In this document: positions 1-10,805 of the stretch, piece after piece
How positions within the stretch are numbered: position 1 is the stretch's first letter
How the letters are laid out: each line of letters starts with the position of its first letter
DNA from: Azospirillum oleiclasticum
GTDB lineage: Bacteria; Pseudomonadota; Alphaproteobacteria; Azospirillales; Azospirillaceae
DNA length: 64,000 bases
Assembly (NCBI RefSeq): GCF_013423485.1
Contig: NZ_JABFFR010000011.1
Coordinates: 248,001 to 312,000, forward strand
Direction of reading: 5' to 3'
Made by a program: the position numbers and the translations under genes
The notes under the pieces: model-generated
The model's database searches: none
What the model saw: only the letters and a program-made list of their open reading frames with translations
What the model was told of the DNA's origin: nothing

Positions 1-308
1 TCGTGAGCGCGCATGCGACGCTCGCCGCCGATGAGCGTGTAGCGGTCACGCCCGATCTGCCGCACCAGCACGGGATAGAGAAGCCCCTGCTTGGCGATGC
101 TCTCGGCCAACCCCTGAAGCGCCTCCTCGTCGATCCGTTGACGGGGCTGATGAACGCCGCGTTCGATCGCCGTCAGCTCGATTTCGACCGCCCGCGGGTG
201 ATCGGGGGAGTCACCGAACAGCACGCTGCCCACGCTGGTCGACCCGGTTGCATCCCTCCCGTCATGGATGAGCTCTTCGGTGCGGCGCTGCAGCTTACGC
301 GGTGGCAT
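1..308 (-). CDS. parB: ParB-family partition protein, N-terminal part (runs off the left edge)
   Basis: The first 102 codons of a ParB/RepB-type nuclease-fold protein; the rest lies beyond the window. A family-typical N-terminal sequence reads HQPRQRIDEEALQGLAESI, then LYPVLVRQ and the highly conserved box LIGGERRMRA, which in ParB proteins binds CTP and contacts the DNA-bound partner. ParB loads at parS sites and, with the ParA ATPase, segregates a replicon. The ATG at 308 overlaps the end of parA by 14 bases, so the two are translationally coupled. No parS-like palindrome was recognised in this window. The HTH region cannot be checked because it is outside. Confidence in the family is high. 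Confidence 0.88.
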   Translation of the reverse strand, partial: MPPRKLQRRTEELIHDGRDATGSTSVGSVLFGDSPDHPRAVEIELTAIERGVHQPRQRIDEEALQGLAESIAKQGLLYPVLVRQIGRDRYTLIGGERRMRAH

Positions 309-1302
309 GGAGGGTCTCCTTCGCATGGCGGACGGCGTTCGCCACGTCTTCGAACGCGTCGCGGCCGGGTATCTTGCCGCCGACCGACAGGGTGAACACA
401 CCGGCGGCGGCCGCTTGACCATACACAGTCGCCCGCGGCACCGGCGGGAAGATCGGAAACCGCGAACCATAGTTGCGCTGAAGTTCCTCCAGACTCGCCT
501 GGTCCTGGCTGTTGCGCGCGCTGAAGAGAGTGGGCAGCAGCCCGAGGACCCGAAGGTTCCGGTTCTTGCGATGTTGAAGCCGCTCGACCGTCTGCATCAG
601 CCTCTTCAGCCCGAGAAGGGCGAAAGCCTCCGTCTGGACCGGTACGAGGAGGAGGTCCGCGGCCTCGAACGCCCCGATGGTGACCAGCCCGAGGTTCGGC
701 GCGGTGTCGAGAATCACATAGTCGTACTGATCGCGAATCTCCGCCAGGCGCTCCTTGATCGTGACCAGACCTTTGGCGCTCGCAAGTTCGAAATCGGCTT
801 CGGCAAGGCTCATGAAGGCGGGCACCAGATCCACCCGCGGCTCGTCGGTCGGGAGGATGAAGTCGGTGAACGCGGTCTTGTCATCGACCATTGCGTAATA
901 CAGGGTGCGGCGGGTTTCCTCCAGCTCATCGATGCGCCTTGCCGTCAAGCCGACATGGATCGAGGCGTTGCCCTGGGAATCGCAGTCCACGAGTAGCACA
1001 CGGGCGCCGCGCTCGCGGAGCAGATAGGCGAGGCATGTGGCTGTCTCGGTCTTGGCAACACCGCCCTTCTGGTTGCCACAGGCGATGATGACGGCGTTGC
1101 GCGGCTGGCTCTCCAGCAGTTCATGCGCCACGAGCTCCGCAACCTTGACCGGAACGGCTTCAGCGCTGCGTTCCCAGCGGGAACACTGCGCCTTGTCGTA
1201 TTTCCGGTCCAGCGCCGCGTTCAACCATTGAGCCAGTTCAAGCTGGCTCCAGCCACGCTGCTCCCGAAGCGCACGCAGCGCCTCTCCATCCTTCCGGTCC
1301 AT
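295..1302 (-). CDS. parA: ParA-family partition ATPase with N-terminal HTH
   Basis: A 335-residue ATPase that would drive plasmid or chromid partition with ParB. Residues about 5-60 form an XRE-like helix-turn-helix (ALREQRGWSQLELAQWL ... CSRWERS), so the protein probably also represses its own operon. The deviant Walker A motif is KGGVAKTETA, followed by CDSQGNAS (Walker A prime) and VILDTAPNLG (Walker B). The frame is open up to a GTG at 1344, but the ATG at 1302 (MDRKDGEALR) fits better with the HTH beginning. parB follows with a 14-base overlap. HTH-ParA fusions of this kind are usual in plasmid par operons, which supports an extrachromosomal or secondary replicon. Confidence 0.9.
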   Translation of the reverse strand: MDRKDGEALRALREQRGWSQLELAQWLNAALDRKYDKAQCSRWERSAEAVPVKVAELVAHELLESQPRNAVIIACGNQKGGVAKTETATCLAYLLRERGARVLLVDCDSQGNASIHVGLTARRIDELEETRRTLYYAMVDDKTAFTDFILPTDEPRVDLVPAFMSLAEADFELASAKGLVTIKERLAEIRDQYDYVILDTAPNLGLVTIGAFEAADLLLVPVQTEAFALLGLKRLMQTVERLQHRKNRNLRVLGLLPTLFSARNSQDQASLEELQRNYGSRFPIFPPVPRATVYGQAAAAGVFTLSVGGKIPGRDAFEDVANAVRHAKETLHATA

Positions 1303-1677
1303 GCCCACCGCCCATTCCTGCGAATGGGCGCATCCTGGTGTCACGCCCTCAACTTTGTCAATCGCAAACCATGGAAAACCCTCTACTACCCCTACCGCTG
1401 TGGAGACAAACCGAATCCGGATGACGTTCCGACCATCGCGTTCGTCGGAGAGGGCTCACGCACCAGGACCGGCCGGGGCGCTTCTGCCGGTCCCGAGTTC
1501 CCGCGGGTCACGGCAATGACCGGGGCAGGGGACCCCATTGCGGTCGTCCGCGTCCACGGCCCCCGAGATTGGCTGAGACCCGCTCGCGGTGTCCATGCCG
1601 AGACTCAGCGCCACCTCGGCGTAGGTGCCCGGGGGGCTGGGAACCGACGCGACGCGGGCGCTGAGGGAGGTGGCCTG
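1303..1677. other. Intergenic region upstream of parA; no gene recognised
   Basis: About 375 bases between the parA start and a truncated livF-like gene on the other strand. It must hold the par promoter: a TTGACA-like hexamer (minus strand, about 1359-1354) is the only core element I can point to and its -10 partner is poor. I see no iterons, no convincing parS and no conserved coding sequence on either strand. Confidence 0.4.
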
Positions 1678-1992
1678 ATGCTCGAGGTCGATCATATCGA
1701 AACCTTCCACGGCGAAACGCAGGCGCTGTTCGGCGCCCCGCTGACCGTAGGTGCCGGCGAGGTCGTCACGCTGCTCGGACTCGACGGGGCCGGCAAGACG
1801 GCCACGAGCCGCTCGATTCTCGGCCTGTCGCCGCCGCGTGCCGGTCGGGTGCGCTTCGAAGGACAGGAGATCACGCGGACGCCGACGCACCGCATTTCAC
1901 GGATGGAGATCGGCTGGGCGCCCGATGACCGGCGCCTGTTCCCCGCGCTGACCGCCCGCCGCAACCTTGCGCTCGGCACGCGGAACAGGCCG
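1678..1992 (+). pseudogene. Truncated LivF-like branched-chain amino-acid/sugar ABC ATPase
   Basis: The ATG at 1678 is preceded by a good ribosome binding site (GAGGGAGG). The translation matches the first ~100 residues of LivF-type ATPases: MLEVDHIETFHGETQALFG, a Walker A region LLGLDGAGKTATSRSI, then PPRAGRVRFEG and PDDRRLFPALTARRNLALG. Family members normally continue for about 130 more residues with the signature and Walker B motifs; here the frame runs straight into an SDR fragment at about 1984. The P-loop is also altered (GLDGAGKTA, where the family has GRNGAGKTT), a sign of relaxed constraint. It is a remnant, not a functional transporter subunit. Confidence 0.7.
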
Positions 1993-2260
1993 TGGCGCTG
2001 ATGGACGGTATCGAGGTGCTGGTCACCTGCGTCGGCATCCAGCGCGACCAAACGCTGATGGAGGTGACCGAGACGACCTTCGACGCCGTCTACCAGACCA
2101 ACCTGAAATCCGCGACGTCATCCTTGAACGCAACCCCCTGGGTCGCATCGGGGACACGATCGAGGTGGCGGGCCAGGTCATCGCCTTCGCGGCACCGGCC
2201 AGAAGCTACATGATGGGGCAGGGCGCCTACCCGGACGGGGGAGTCACCGCGTCGCAATGA
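1984..2260 (+). pseudogene. Short-chain dehydrogenase remnant with internal deletion
   Basis: Two pieces of one SDR in different frames. The first (about 1984-2112) reads GIEVLVTCVGIQRDQTLMEV and then YQTNLKSA, the region around the NAG-type motif and the helix after it. The second (about 2110-2260) reads RNPLGRIGDTIEVAGQVIAF then GQGAYPDGGV, the typical C-terminal end. The Rossmann GxxxGxG start and the YxxxK catalytic segment are missing. The fusion to a livF fragment at its 5' side and the deletion in the middle suggest repeated recombination. In sugar-lactone operons such SDRs often sit between an ABC transporter and an IlvD/Edd dehydratase, which matches the fragments on either side. Confidence 0.7.
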
Positions 2261-2343
2261 CAAGGAAGCTCCGCTCCTCCCGCTGGTTCGAGCCCGACGA
2301 CCTCCGCGGCTTCGGGCATCGCTCCCGCCTCATATGGCGTTGA
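2257..2343 (+). pseudogene. N-terminal fragment of an IlvD/Edd-family dehydratase
   Basis: A 28-codon frame starting with an ATGA overlap on the SDR stop. It reads MTRKLRSSRWFEPDDLRG and then FGHRSR, which resembles the first residues of IlvD/Edd sugar-acid dehydratases (WF..DDL..F.HRS). A stop follows at 2341 where the family would carry several hundred more residues with the Fe-S cysteines. The overlap with the SDR suggests the original order was SDR then dehydratase in one operon. The match is short, so the assignment is moderate. Confidence 0.5.
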
Positions 2344-2817
2344 ACGAGATTCGGAGGCCGCGGGTTGGGGCATGGACGTCGTCACCGTCGCCATGGAGAG
2401 CGGGAAGCCCGGCCTCACCCGCCGTTCGCGCCGCTATCGCCGCGCCGCAGGATGGCCGCAGGCGCTTTGGCCAACCGCCGGTCACCCGGGCACTCTGAAC
2501 GCCGGCGCTGTCGAGCGTTGCCCCGAAGGCAATGCTCTGCGAGAAAAAATAGACGCCTTATTTGCCGGACTGTCTGTTAGATTTTTTCTTGCTTACCGTA
2601 GAGATTATGACAAAGAATCGAAACATTCAAGCGGCCTATGTCGCAAAATTCCTAAGCTGTCAAGTATTTATGAACTCTATCTCAAACAGTATGCAAGTTA
2701 TTTTGTAGGCTGTCGCTGGATTCTATATGGATCGGCGCGCGAATTTCTTGATTCCGAAAAAGACAATATTGCCTGCCGCATCTTCTTGCCACGCCAACAG
2801 CAAGGGAGTAGGTACCA
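2344..2817. other. Intergenic region with an AT-rich segment before the chemotaxis gene
   Basis: About 470 bases with no recognised gene. The first 200 bases are GC-rich and may be more degenerate coding sequence. From about 2540 to 2800 the composition turns clearly AT-rich compared with everything around it, as expected for the promoter region of the chemotaxis gene, or for a junction of foreign DNA. A 149-codon open frame crosses it but shows no family resemblance. Confidence 0.5.
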
Positions 2818-5133
2818 ATGAACCAGCACGCCAGATCGGCCGTCGGTTCGCGTGATCGACGTTTCCGTGTGGGAACGAAGTTGCTTCTGGCGTTCGCCTG
2901 TCTGTCAGGGTTGACGATCGCCGCCGGTGGCGTCGGGTTTCTGTCCTTCGCCGCCGTGCAAGGGCCTCTGGAGCGTATCGTCGGCACCAGCCTGCCCGGC
3001 ATGGAGTTGGCGGAGCAGTTGTCGCGGGAAAGCGGCACGATCGCGATGGCGGCTCCCACGCTCGCCGGCGCCGACAGCCAGGAGACCCTGGCGACCGCCT
3101 ACAGCGACATCGAGGCGCGCGGGCAGTCGCTGTTGGCCCTGGTCGGCAGACTTGCCCAGAAGCGGCCGGACGATGCGAATGTCCAGGAGGTCACCCGGCA
3201 GGCAACACGACTGATCGAAACCCTCGATGCCGAACGGGCTGCCGCCGCGCGCCGGATCGAGCTTCGCACGCGGCGGGAGGAGGCTGCGGTCGACCTGTCC
3301 CGACACTATTCCGCCTTCGTCTCCAAGCTGCGTCCGCTGGTCGACGGGGCAGGCAATCGGCTCAGGGATCTCGGGACCACGCTGGGGGCCGCCAACGAGA
3401 ACGATCTGGATGACTTGAACAGGGTCGCCCTTGGGCCCGACGCCGTCGATGCCGCCGCCCCCGGTGTGGATCGGGAGGAAACACGTCGGCAGGGTGACGG
3501 CCGCGTTGCCGACCCGAAGGGCGAGATCGAGCGCGTGACGCAGTCGATCCGTGCACGATCGAAGGAAATGGTGGACGGGCTTTCAGGGACGGGGCTGCGG
3601 CGCTTTCGTGCCTACCTCGATCTTGCCGCCTATGGAAATGTCGTGGCCGGAACCCTGAGCGAGGCCGCACAGGCGCTGACGGCAAGCCGGATCGACGCGC
3701 TGGCGGGGAATCTCAGGAAATCGGTTTTCGCCGTCACCTCCATCGTCGCGATGATCGGTCGTGACGGTGAGAACGCCGAACTCGCCACGGCCTTCGACGC
3801 GGTCATCGCGTTCGGAACCGGTGAGCGGAGCCTGTTCGCCATGCGCAAGGCCGAGCTTGCCGCGTCCGAGCACGAGCTTCTCACCGCTCTGGCGGAGAAC
3901 CGGGAGGCGGCACGGCAATTCGCCCTGGCGGTCAATCGGCAGATCGCGACCATGAAGCAGGAAGCGGACGATGCGGCCGCGGGCGCCATGTCGGCGATCG
4001 TCGCCGGCCGGTGGATGCTGGCGGCCTTTGCAGCCGCCAGCCTTGTGGCCGCGGGGCTGCTCGCCTGGATCGTGGTCGGCCGCATGATCGTGCGGCGGCT
4101 CGACATGCTGACGAAGGCGATGCGGCGGATCGCCGGGGGAGATTTGGCCGCGGCGATTCCCAGTGGCGGAAGCGACGAGATTGCGGAGATGGCCACGGCG
4201 CTGATCGTGTTCCGCGATACCGCCGACAAGGCCGCCGAGGCCGGCGCCCGCATCGAATCCGAACGTGCCCGTGCCGGCCAGGAACGCCGACGGGCAATGG
4301 TCGAAATGGCCGAGAGCTTCGAGGCGCGGGTGAAAAGCGTCCTGGATCGGGTCAGTCGGGCGGTCGGCGAGATGGACGACGTTGCCAAGCGCATGAACAG
4401 CAATGCGCAGACGACGTCGGGCGAAGCGGCGACGGCCGCGGCGGCCTCCCAACAGGCGGAGGGTTGCGTGAAGGCGGTGGCGATCGCCGCTGAGGAACTG
4501 TCGGGATCGATCGCGGAGATCGGGGCGCAATTGACCGCCTCCAGCCGGATTGCCCACGAGGCGGCCGGTGCCGCGGAACGGACCGACCGCACCGTGGAGA
4601 GTCTGGCGCAGACGGCGCTGAGGATCGGAGAGGTGGTTCAACTGATCAACCGCATCGCCAAGCAGACCAACCTCCTGGCGCTGAACGCCACCATCGAGGC
4701 CGCCCGGGCGGGTGAGGCGGGGCGCGGCTTTGCCGTGGTGGCCCAGGAGGTGAAAAGCCTCGCGACCCAGAGCGCCCGTGCGACCGACGAGATCGCCGGT
4801 CAGATCCAGGCGATGCAGGCGGTGACGGAGGAGGCTGTCGAGGCCATCCGCAACATCGCCGGCGCGATCCGCGAGATCAACGGGGTTGCCGCGAGCGTGG
4901 CGTCCGCGATGGAGGAGCAGGGCGCCGCGACGCGGGAGATTGCGCGGAACGTGGTCGAAGCGGCAACCGGCACGCAGCATGTCCGCCGCAACATCGACCT
5001 GGTGACACAGGCCGCAACGGAATCGGGAGAATCCGCCGATCGCGTCCTCAGCGCGTCGGCGACGGTCGCCCAACAGGTGGAATCGCTCGGCTCCGAGGTC
5101 GATGCCCTGGTGCTTCACATGCGGGCCGGGTGA
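2818..5133 (+). CDS. Methyl-accepting chemotaxis protein with a large periplasmic domain
   Basis: A 771-residue chemoreceptor. One membrane helix lies at about residues 23-47 ([20 protein letters not shown]), followed by a helical periplasmic region of about 350 residues, a second membrane helix at about 398-421 ([20 protein letters not shown]), a HAMP domain to about 475, and a cytoplasmic signalling hairpin whose tip is the conserved [20 protein letters not shown] at about 613-632. No C-terminal pentapeptide for CheR is visible. The periplasmic part is longer than the usual four-helix bundle and may be a double helical bundle or TorS-like sensor. The gene stands alone and lies just before a peptide-type ABC importer on the same strand, so sensing the transported compound is possible but unproven. 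Confidence 0.93.
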   Translation: MNQHARSAVGSRDRRFRVGTKLLLAFACLSGLTIAAGGVGFLSFAAVQGPLERIVGTSLPGMELAEQLSRESGTIAMAAPTLAGADSQETLATAYSDIEARGQSLLALVGRLAQKRPDDANVQEVTRQATRLIETLDAERAAAARRIELRTRREEAAVDLSRHYSAFVSKLRPLVDGAGNRLRDLGTTLGAANENDLDDLNRVALGPDAVDAAAPGVDREETRRQGDGRVADPKGEIERVTQSIRARSKEMVDGLSGTGLRRFRAYLDLAAYGNVVAGTLSEAAQALTASRIDALAGNLRKSVFAVTSIVAMIGRDGENAELATAFDAVIAFGTGERSLFAMRKAELAASEHELLTALAENREAARQFALAVNRQIATMKQEADDAAAGAMSAIVAGRWMLAAFAAASLVAAGLLAWIVVGRMIVRRLDMLTKAMRRIAGGDLAAAIPSGGSDEIAEMATALIVFRDTADKAAEAGARIESERARAGQERRRAMVEMAESFEARVKSVLDRVSRAVGEMDDVAKRMNSNAQTTSGEAATAAAASQQAEGCVKAVAIAAEELSGSIAEIGAQLTASSRIAHEAAGAAERTDRTVESLAQTALRIGEVVQLINRIAKQTNLLALNATIEAARAGEAGRGFAVVAQEVKSLATQSARATDEIAGQIQAMQAVTEEAVEAIRNIAGAIREINGVAASVASAMEEQGAATREIARNVVEAATGTQHVRRNIDLVTQAATESGESADRVLSASATVAQQVESLGSEVDALVLHMRAG

Positions 5134-5443
5134 GTTGCCCGGCGCCCGGCATCGACCCGTGTCGGTGTTGCCCCCTAGGCAACGATCATCGACCCTTACA
5201 GTTCTTTCTGCATTCGTTGACCGATGCTATCGTCAGTGCTTGACAGCAATGCCGGGTGATTGTGACGCCACGCCGTTCAGTCCGCCTGATCTGACCAACC
5301 CATGAACAAGCCCCGCAAAGGGCAACATCTCCCGAGTTCTTGGTACTGACCGATGCGGGCAACGCCGGCCGCAGGGACGGGTGCTGCGCTCCTGTGGCTG
5401 ATTTGCCGGTTCGACAATCATGGATAGCGGTAAGGAGGAGCTA
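5134..5443. other. Intergenic region before the ABC transporter operon, with a small hairpin
   Basis: No gene seen. Just after the chemotaxis stop there is an inverted repeat, GTTGCC-CCCTA-GGCAAC at 5167-5183, which may serve as a weak terminator although no T-run follows. A TTGACA hexamer at 5240-5245 could be a -35 element for the downstream operon, but its -10 is not convincing. The operon leader would then be about 170 bases. Confidence 0.4.
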
Positions 5444-7270
<1,827 letters not shown>

Positions 7271-7325
7271 GCTTCGGCAGCTGACGACCGAGGGAGTGCC
7301 GGCCAGACAGGAACAGGGAAGAACC

Positions 7326-8267
7326 ATGCTCGCATTCATAATCCGGCGATTGATCGGCGCCATACCGGTCATCGCCCTCGTCGCACTGATCATCTTCTGC
7401 CTTCTGTATTTCGCTCCGGGCGACCCGGCCACCATCATCGCCGGGGACTTGGCGACACCCGAGGAGGTCCAGCGAATCCGTGTCGCCCTGGGGCTCGACC
7501 AACCCTTTCACGTTCGGTTGGGGATCTTTCTTCTCAACCTCGTGAGGGGCGACCTGGGCACGTCGATCTTCTCGAACCTGCCGGTCACCTACCTGATCGG
7601 GCAACGTCTGGAGCCGACCTTCTCGCTGGGTGCGCTGACCATCCTGCTGTCCGTGGTGGTCGCGGTGCCGCTGGGTGCTTTGGCGGCATGGCGGGCGCGG
7701 CGGGCGGTGGATCGGATGGCGCTCGTCATCAGCGTGCTCGGGTTTTCGGTTCCGGTCTTCGTGGTCGGTTATCTGCTGATCTGGGTGTTCGCCATCAAGC
7801 TCGCCTGGTTTCCCGTGCAGGGCTACACGCCGCTGTCGAACGGCGTCGGATCATGGCTGTCCAACCTCGTCCTGCCGACGCTGTCGCTCGGGATGGTCTA
7901 CATCGCGCTGATCACCCGGATCACCCGGGCCAGCATGCTGGAGGTGCTGTCACAGGATTACATCCGCACCGCCCGCGCCAAGGGGCTGAGCGACCGGGCG
8001 ATCATCTGGCGACACGCCTTGCGCAATGCGGCCGTGCCGATCGCGACGGTGGTGGGCATCGGCGTGGCCCTGCTGCTGGGCGGGGTCGTGGTCACCGAAA
8101 CCGTCTTCGCGATCCCGGGGGTCGGACGGCTGCTGGTCGACGCGATCCTGCGGCGCGATTACCCGATGATCCAGGGCGTCATCCTGCTGCTCGCCAGCAT
8201 CTACATCATCGTCAACCTTTGCGTGGACATCAGCTATGCAATCTTCGACCCACGCATCCGCTACTGA
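7326..8267 (+). CDS. ABC transporter permease, DppB/OppB type
   Basis: A 313-residue inner-membrane permease with about six helices, beginning MLAFIIRRLIGAIPVIALV, the typical DppB start. The family loop LYFAPGDPA follows. The cytoplasmic EAA-type loop that docks on the ATPase reads RTARAKGLSDRAIIWRHALR. The ATG at 7326 is preceded by CAGGGAAGA; an in-frame ATG ten codons upstream has no site and would add a hydrophilic tail absent from relatives. It lies 55 bases after the ATPase gene and its stop almost touches the start of the second permease. Substrate range is set by the binding protein, not by this subunit. Confidence 0.92.
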   Translation: MLAFIIRRLIGAIPVIALVALIIFCLLYFAPGDPATIIAGDLATPEEVQRIRVALGLDQPFHVRLGIFLLNLVRGDLGTSIFSNLPVTYLIGQRLEPTFSLGALTILLSVVVAVPLGALAAWRARRAVDRMALVISVLGFSVPVFVVGYLLIWVFAIKLAWFPVQGYTPLSNGVGSWLSNLVLPTLSLGMVYIALITRITRASMLEVLSQDYIRTARAKGLSDRAIIWRHALRNAAVPIATVVGIGVALLLGGVVVTETVFAIPGVGRLLVDAILRRDYPMIQGVILLLASIYIIVNLCVDISYAIFDPRIRY

Positions 8268-8268
8268 A

Positions 8269-9138
8269 ATGGCTCCGGCCACCTCCCCCGAGCCCGAGCG
8301 CGTCGGCTCGACATGGGGTCCCTTCCTGCGTCATCACGGCCCGATGATCTTCGGTGCCCTGGTTCTGGCGCTGATCGTCGCCGCGGCGCTGCTGGCCCCC
8401 TGGCTCGGGACCAGCGATCCGCAGAAGCTGGCACCGGCGGCGCGGCTGAAGGTTCCGTCCGCCCTATACTGGTTCGGGACGGACGCGCTGGGCCGGGATC
8501 TCTACAGCCGGGTGCTGTATGGCGGGCGGGTTTCCCTTCTGGTCGGGCTGTCGGTGGCGACACTCGCGATGCTCGGCGGGTTGGTGCTCGGACTGTTGAC
8601 GGGCTTCTTCCGGCAGGTGGACGCCGTCCTCATGCGCATCCTTGAAGCCTTCATGGCGATTCCGGCCATTCTTCTGGCCATCGCCCTGATCGCACTGACC
8701 CGCGCCAGCGTGGAGAACGTGATCATCGCGCTGGCAATCGCCGAGACGCCGCGGGTGACCCGTCTGGTCCGCGCCGTCGTCCTGACGCTGCGGGAACAGA
8801 CCTATGTGGAGGCCGCGACCGCCATCGGCACCCCGCCGCTTGTCATCCTGCTGCGCCACATCGCGCCGAACGCGCTGGCACCGCTGATCGTCCAGGGCAC
8901 CTTCATCTGTGGTTCGGCCATCATTTCGGAATCGATCCTAAGCTTCATCGGCGCCGGCACACCGCCGTCGGTTCCGACCTGGGGAAGCATCATCGCCGAG
9001 GGCCGGAGTTATTTCCAGCTGTTCCCCAACATCATCTTCTTCCCGGCGGTCTTCCTGTCGCTGACCGTCCTCAGCATCAACCTGATCGGCGACGGGCTGC
9101 GCGACCTGCTGGATCCGCGCCTCTCGCGAGAGCTGTAA
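8269..9138 (+). CDS. ABC transporter permease, DppC/OppC type
   Basis: A 289-residue permease, partner of the DppB-type subunit immediately upstream. It has the N-terminal OppC extension, a first helix FGALVLALIVAAALLAPWLG, the conserved segment HWFGTD-like YWFGTDALGRDLYSRVLYG, and the EAA loop EAATAIGTPPLVILLRHIAP. I choose the ATG at 8269, one base after the upstream stop, as translationally coupled; an in-frame ATG at 8236 inside the upstream gene would overlap it by 32 bases. Together with the fused ATPase and the secreted binding protein downstream it completes a peptide-type importer. Confidence 0.92.
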   Translation: MAPATSPEPERVGSTWGPFLRHHGPMIFGALVLALIVAAALLAPWLGTSDPQKLAPAARLKVPSALYWFGTDALGRDLYSRVLYGGRVSLLVGLSVATLAMLGGLVLGLLTGFFRQVDAVLMRILEAFMAIPAILLAIALIALTRASVENVIIALAIAETPRVTRLVRAVVLTLREQTYVEAATAIGTPPLVILLRHIAPNALAPLIVQGTFICGSAIISESILSFIGAGTPPSVPTWGSIIAEGRSYFQLFPNIIFFPAVFLSLTVLSINLIGDGLRDLLDPRLSREL

Positions 9139-9172
9139 CCGGCAAACCCCCCATATTCGGAGACATCGTGCC

Positions 9173-10765
9173 ATGGCTATTTCCCGGCGTGCGTTTCTGG
9201 CAGGATCGACGATCGCGGCAGGTACGCTGGTGGGGTCGGCGGGGCTCAGTGCCCCGGCGGTCGCCCAGACGAAGAAGAACGTTTTGCGCGTCGTGCCGGC
9301 GTCCAACCTTTCGGGCATCGATCCGGTGGTCACCAGCGGGCAGCCCGTTCGCAATCACGGCTACCAGATCTACGACACCCTGTTCGGGATGAATGGGCGG
9401 TTCGAGGTCCGGCCGCAGATGGCCGAGGGGGCGGAGCAGTCTTCCGACGGGCTGACCTGGACGATCCGGCTGCGCGACGGGTTGAGGTTCCATGACGGCG
9501 AGAAGGTCCTGGCGCGCGACTGCGTCGCCAGCCTGAAGCGCTGGGGTGCCCGTGATCCGCTGGGCCAGACCATCTTTGGATTGACCGACGAGCTGCGTGC
9601 CGTCGACGACCGCACCCTGGAGTTCCGGCTGAAGTCGCGCTTCGGCCTGCTGACCAAGGGGCTGGCCAAGATCGGCGGGCCGGCCCCCTTCATCATGCCG
9701 GAACGGATCGCCCAGACCGACCCGAGCGTATCGATCAAGGAAGCGATCGGATCCGGCCCCTTCCGCTTCCTGGCCGACGAGTGGGTGCCGGGCAGCCGGG
9801 CGGTCTACGCGAAGTTCGACGGCTACGTCCCGCGCAACGAGGCCCCCGACTGCACCGCGGGCGGCAAGGTGGTCCACGTCGACCGGTTGGAGTGGCACAT
9901 CATCCCGGACGCCGCGACGGCGACGGCGGCGCTCCAGCGCGGCGAGGTCGATTGGTATCATGGACCCGACCTGACGCTGCTGCCGCTGCTGAAACAGGAT
10001 CCGGCCATCAACACCGAGGCTTACGACGATCTCGGCTATATGACGGTCATCCGCTTCAACCATCTTCAGCCGCCGTTCGACCGTCTGGAGATGCGGCGGG
10101 CGATCCAGATGGCGGTGAACCAGGTCGATTACCTGCAGGCCCAGGTCGGTATGCCCGATCTGTACACGGAATGCCGGTCGACCTTCTTCTGCGGCACGAC
10201 GATGTCCACCGGCGCCGGCTCGGAGGCGATGGCCGCCAACTTCGAGAAGGCCAAGGCGCTGCTGAAATCCTCCTACAAGGGCGAGAAGGTGGCGATCCTG
10301 ACCGCCACCGACCTCTCCTGGCTGCACGCCGCCTCGCTGGTGACCGAAGACCTGCTGAAGCGGATGGGGGTGAATGTCGAGGTGCAGGCGATGGACCTCG
10401 GCACCTTCTACAAGCGCCGGACCAGCATGGAGGCGGTGGACAAGGGCGGTTGGTCGATTTTCCATGCCGGGTTCAGCGTGACCGACATTCTCGACCCCTC
10501 GACGCATCTCGGGCTTCGCGCCAACGGCAAGCAGACCTGGCCGGGCTGGCCGACCGATCCGGTGATCGAGCAGCTGCGCGACGACTGGATGTCCGCGGAT
10601 CCGCAGGGCCAGGGCGCGATCGTCCGCAAGATCGAGGCGCGCGCCTTCGAGACGGTGCCCTTCGTGCCGCTGGGGCAGTTCCAGACACCGTCCGCCCGGC
10701 GGCGCACCGTGACCGGCATGCTGAAGGCGCCGCTACCCCTGGCCTGGAATATCAAGGTGGGCTGA
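9173..10765 (+). CDS. ABC transporter substrate-binding protein, family 5 (copy 1), Tat signal
   Basis: A 530-residue periplasmic binding protein of the DppA/OppA family. The N-terminus SRRAFLAGSTIAAGTLVG is a twin-arginine signal, with cleavage likely after APAVAQ. Family 5 features include DGLTWTIRLRDGLRFHDGE and IGSGPFRFLADEWVPGS. It is the last gene of the transporter block (34 bases after the second permease) and so captures the imported compound. A second gene at 28209 encodes a protein about nine-tenths identical by eye, with long stretches of near-identical DNA. The two differ most around the middle and C-terminal third, where ligand specificity can lie. Family 5 also binds opines, nickel and heme, so peptides are not certain. 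Confidence 0.93.
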   Translation: MAISRRAFLAGSTIAAGTLVGSAGLSAPAVAQTKKNVLRVVPASNLSGIDPVVTSGQPVRNHGYQIYDTLFGMNGRFEVRPQMAEGAEQSSDGLTWTIRLRDGLRFHDGEKVLARDCVASLKRWGARDPLGQTIFGLTDELRAVDDRTLEFRLKSRFGLLTKGLAKIGGPAPFIMPERIAQTDPSVSIKEAIGSGPFRFLADEWVPGSRAVYAKFDGYVPRNEAPDCTAGGKVVHVDRLEWHIIPDAATATAALQRGEVDWYHGPDLTLLPLLKQDPAINTEAYDDLGYMTVIRFNHLQPPFDRLEMRRAIQMAVNQVDYLQAQVGMPDLYTECRSTFFCGTTMSTGAGSEAMAANFEKAKALLKSSYKGEKVAILTATDLSWLHAASLVTEDLLKRMGVNVEVQAMDLGTFYKRRTSMEAVDKGGWSIFHAGFSVTDILDPSTHLGLRANGKQTWPGWPTDPVIEQLRDDWMSADPQGQGAIVRKIEARAFETVPFVPLGQFQTPSARRRTVTGMLKAPLPLAWNIKVG

Positions 10766-10805
10766 GTCCCGTCCGGGAATCAGGGGACAAGCGAGAGGCG
10801 GAACG

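Noticed and set aside
2372..2821. 149-codon open frame before the chemotaxis gene
   Set aside because: Composition changes abruptly within it, there is no ribosome site and no family resemblance; it crosses the likely promoter region.
3583..5118. Long open frame antisense to the chemotaxis gene
   Set aside because: High GC produces long antisense frames; this one has no motifs, and the sense frame has a full family architecture. Similar antisense frames at 5483-7234, 9077-10507, 19169-20959 and 21029-22318 were dismissed for the same reason.
5240..5268. TTGACA-based promoter for the ABC operon
   Set aside because: The -35 hexamer is perfect but no acceptable -10 follows at 16-18 bases, so it is only mentioned in the intergenic note.
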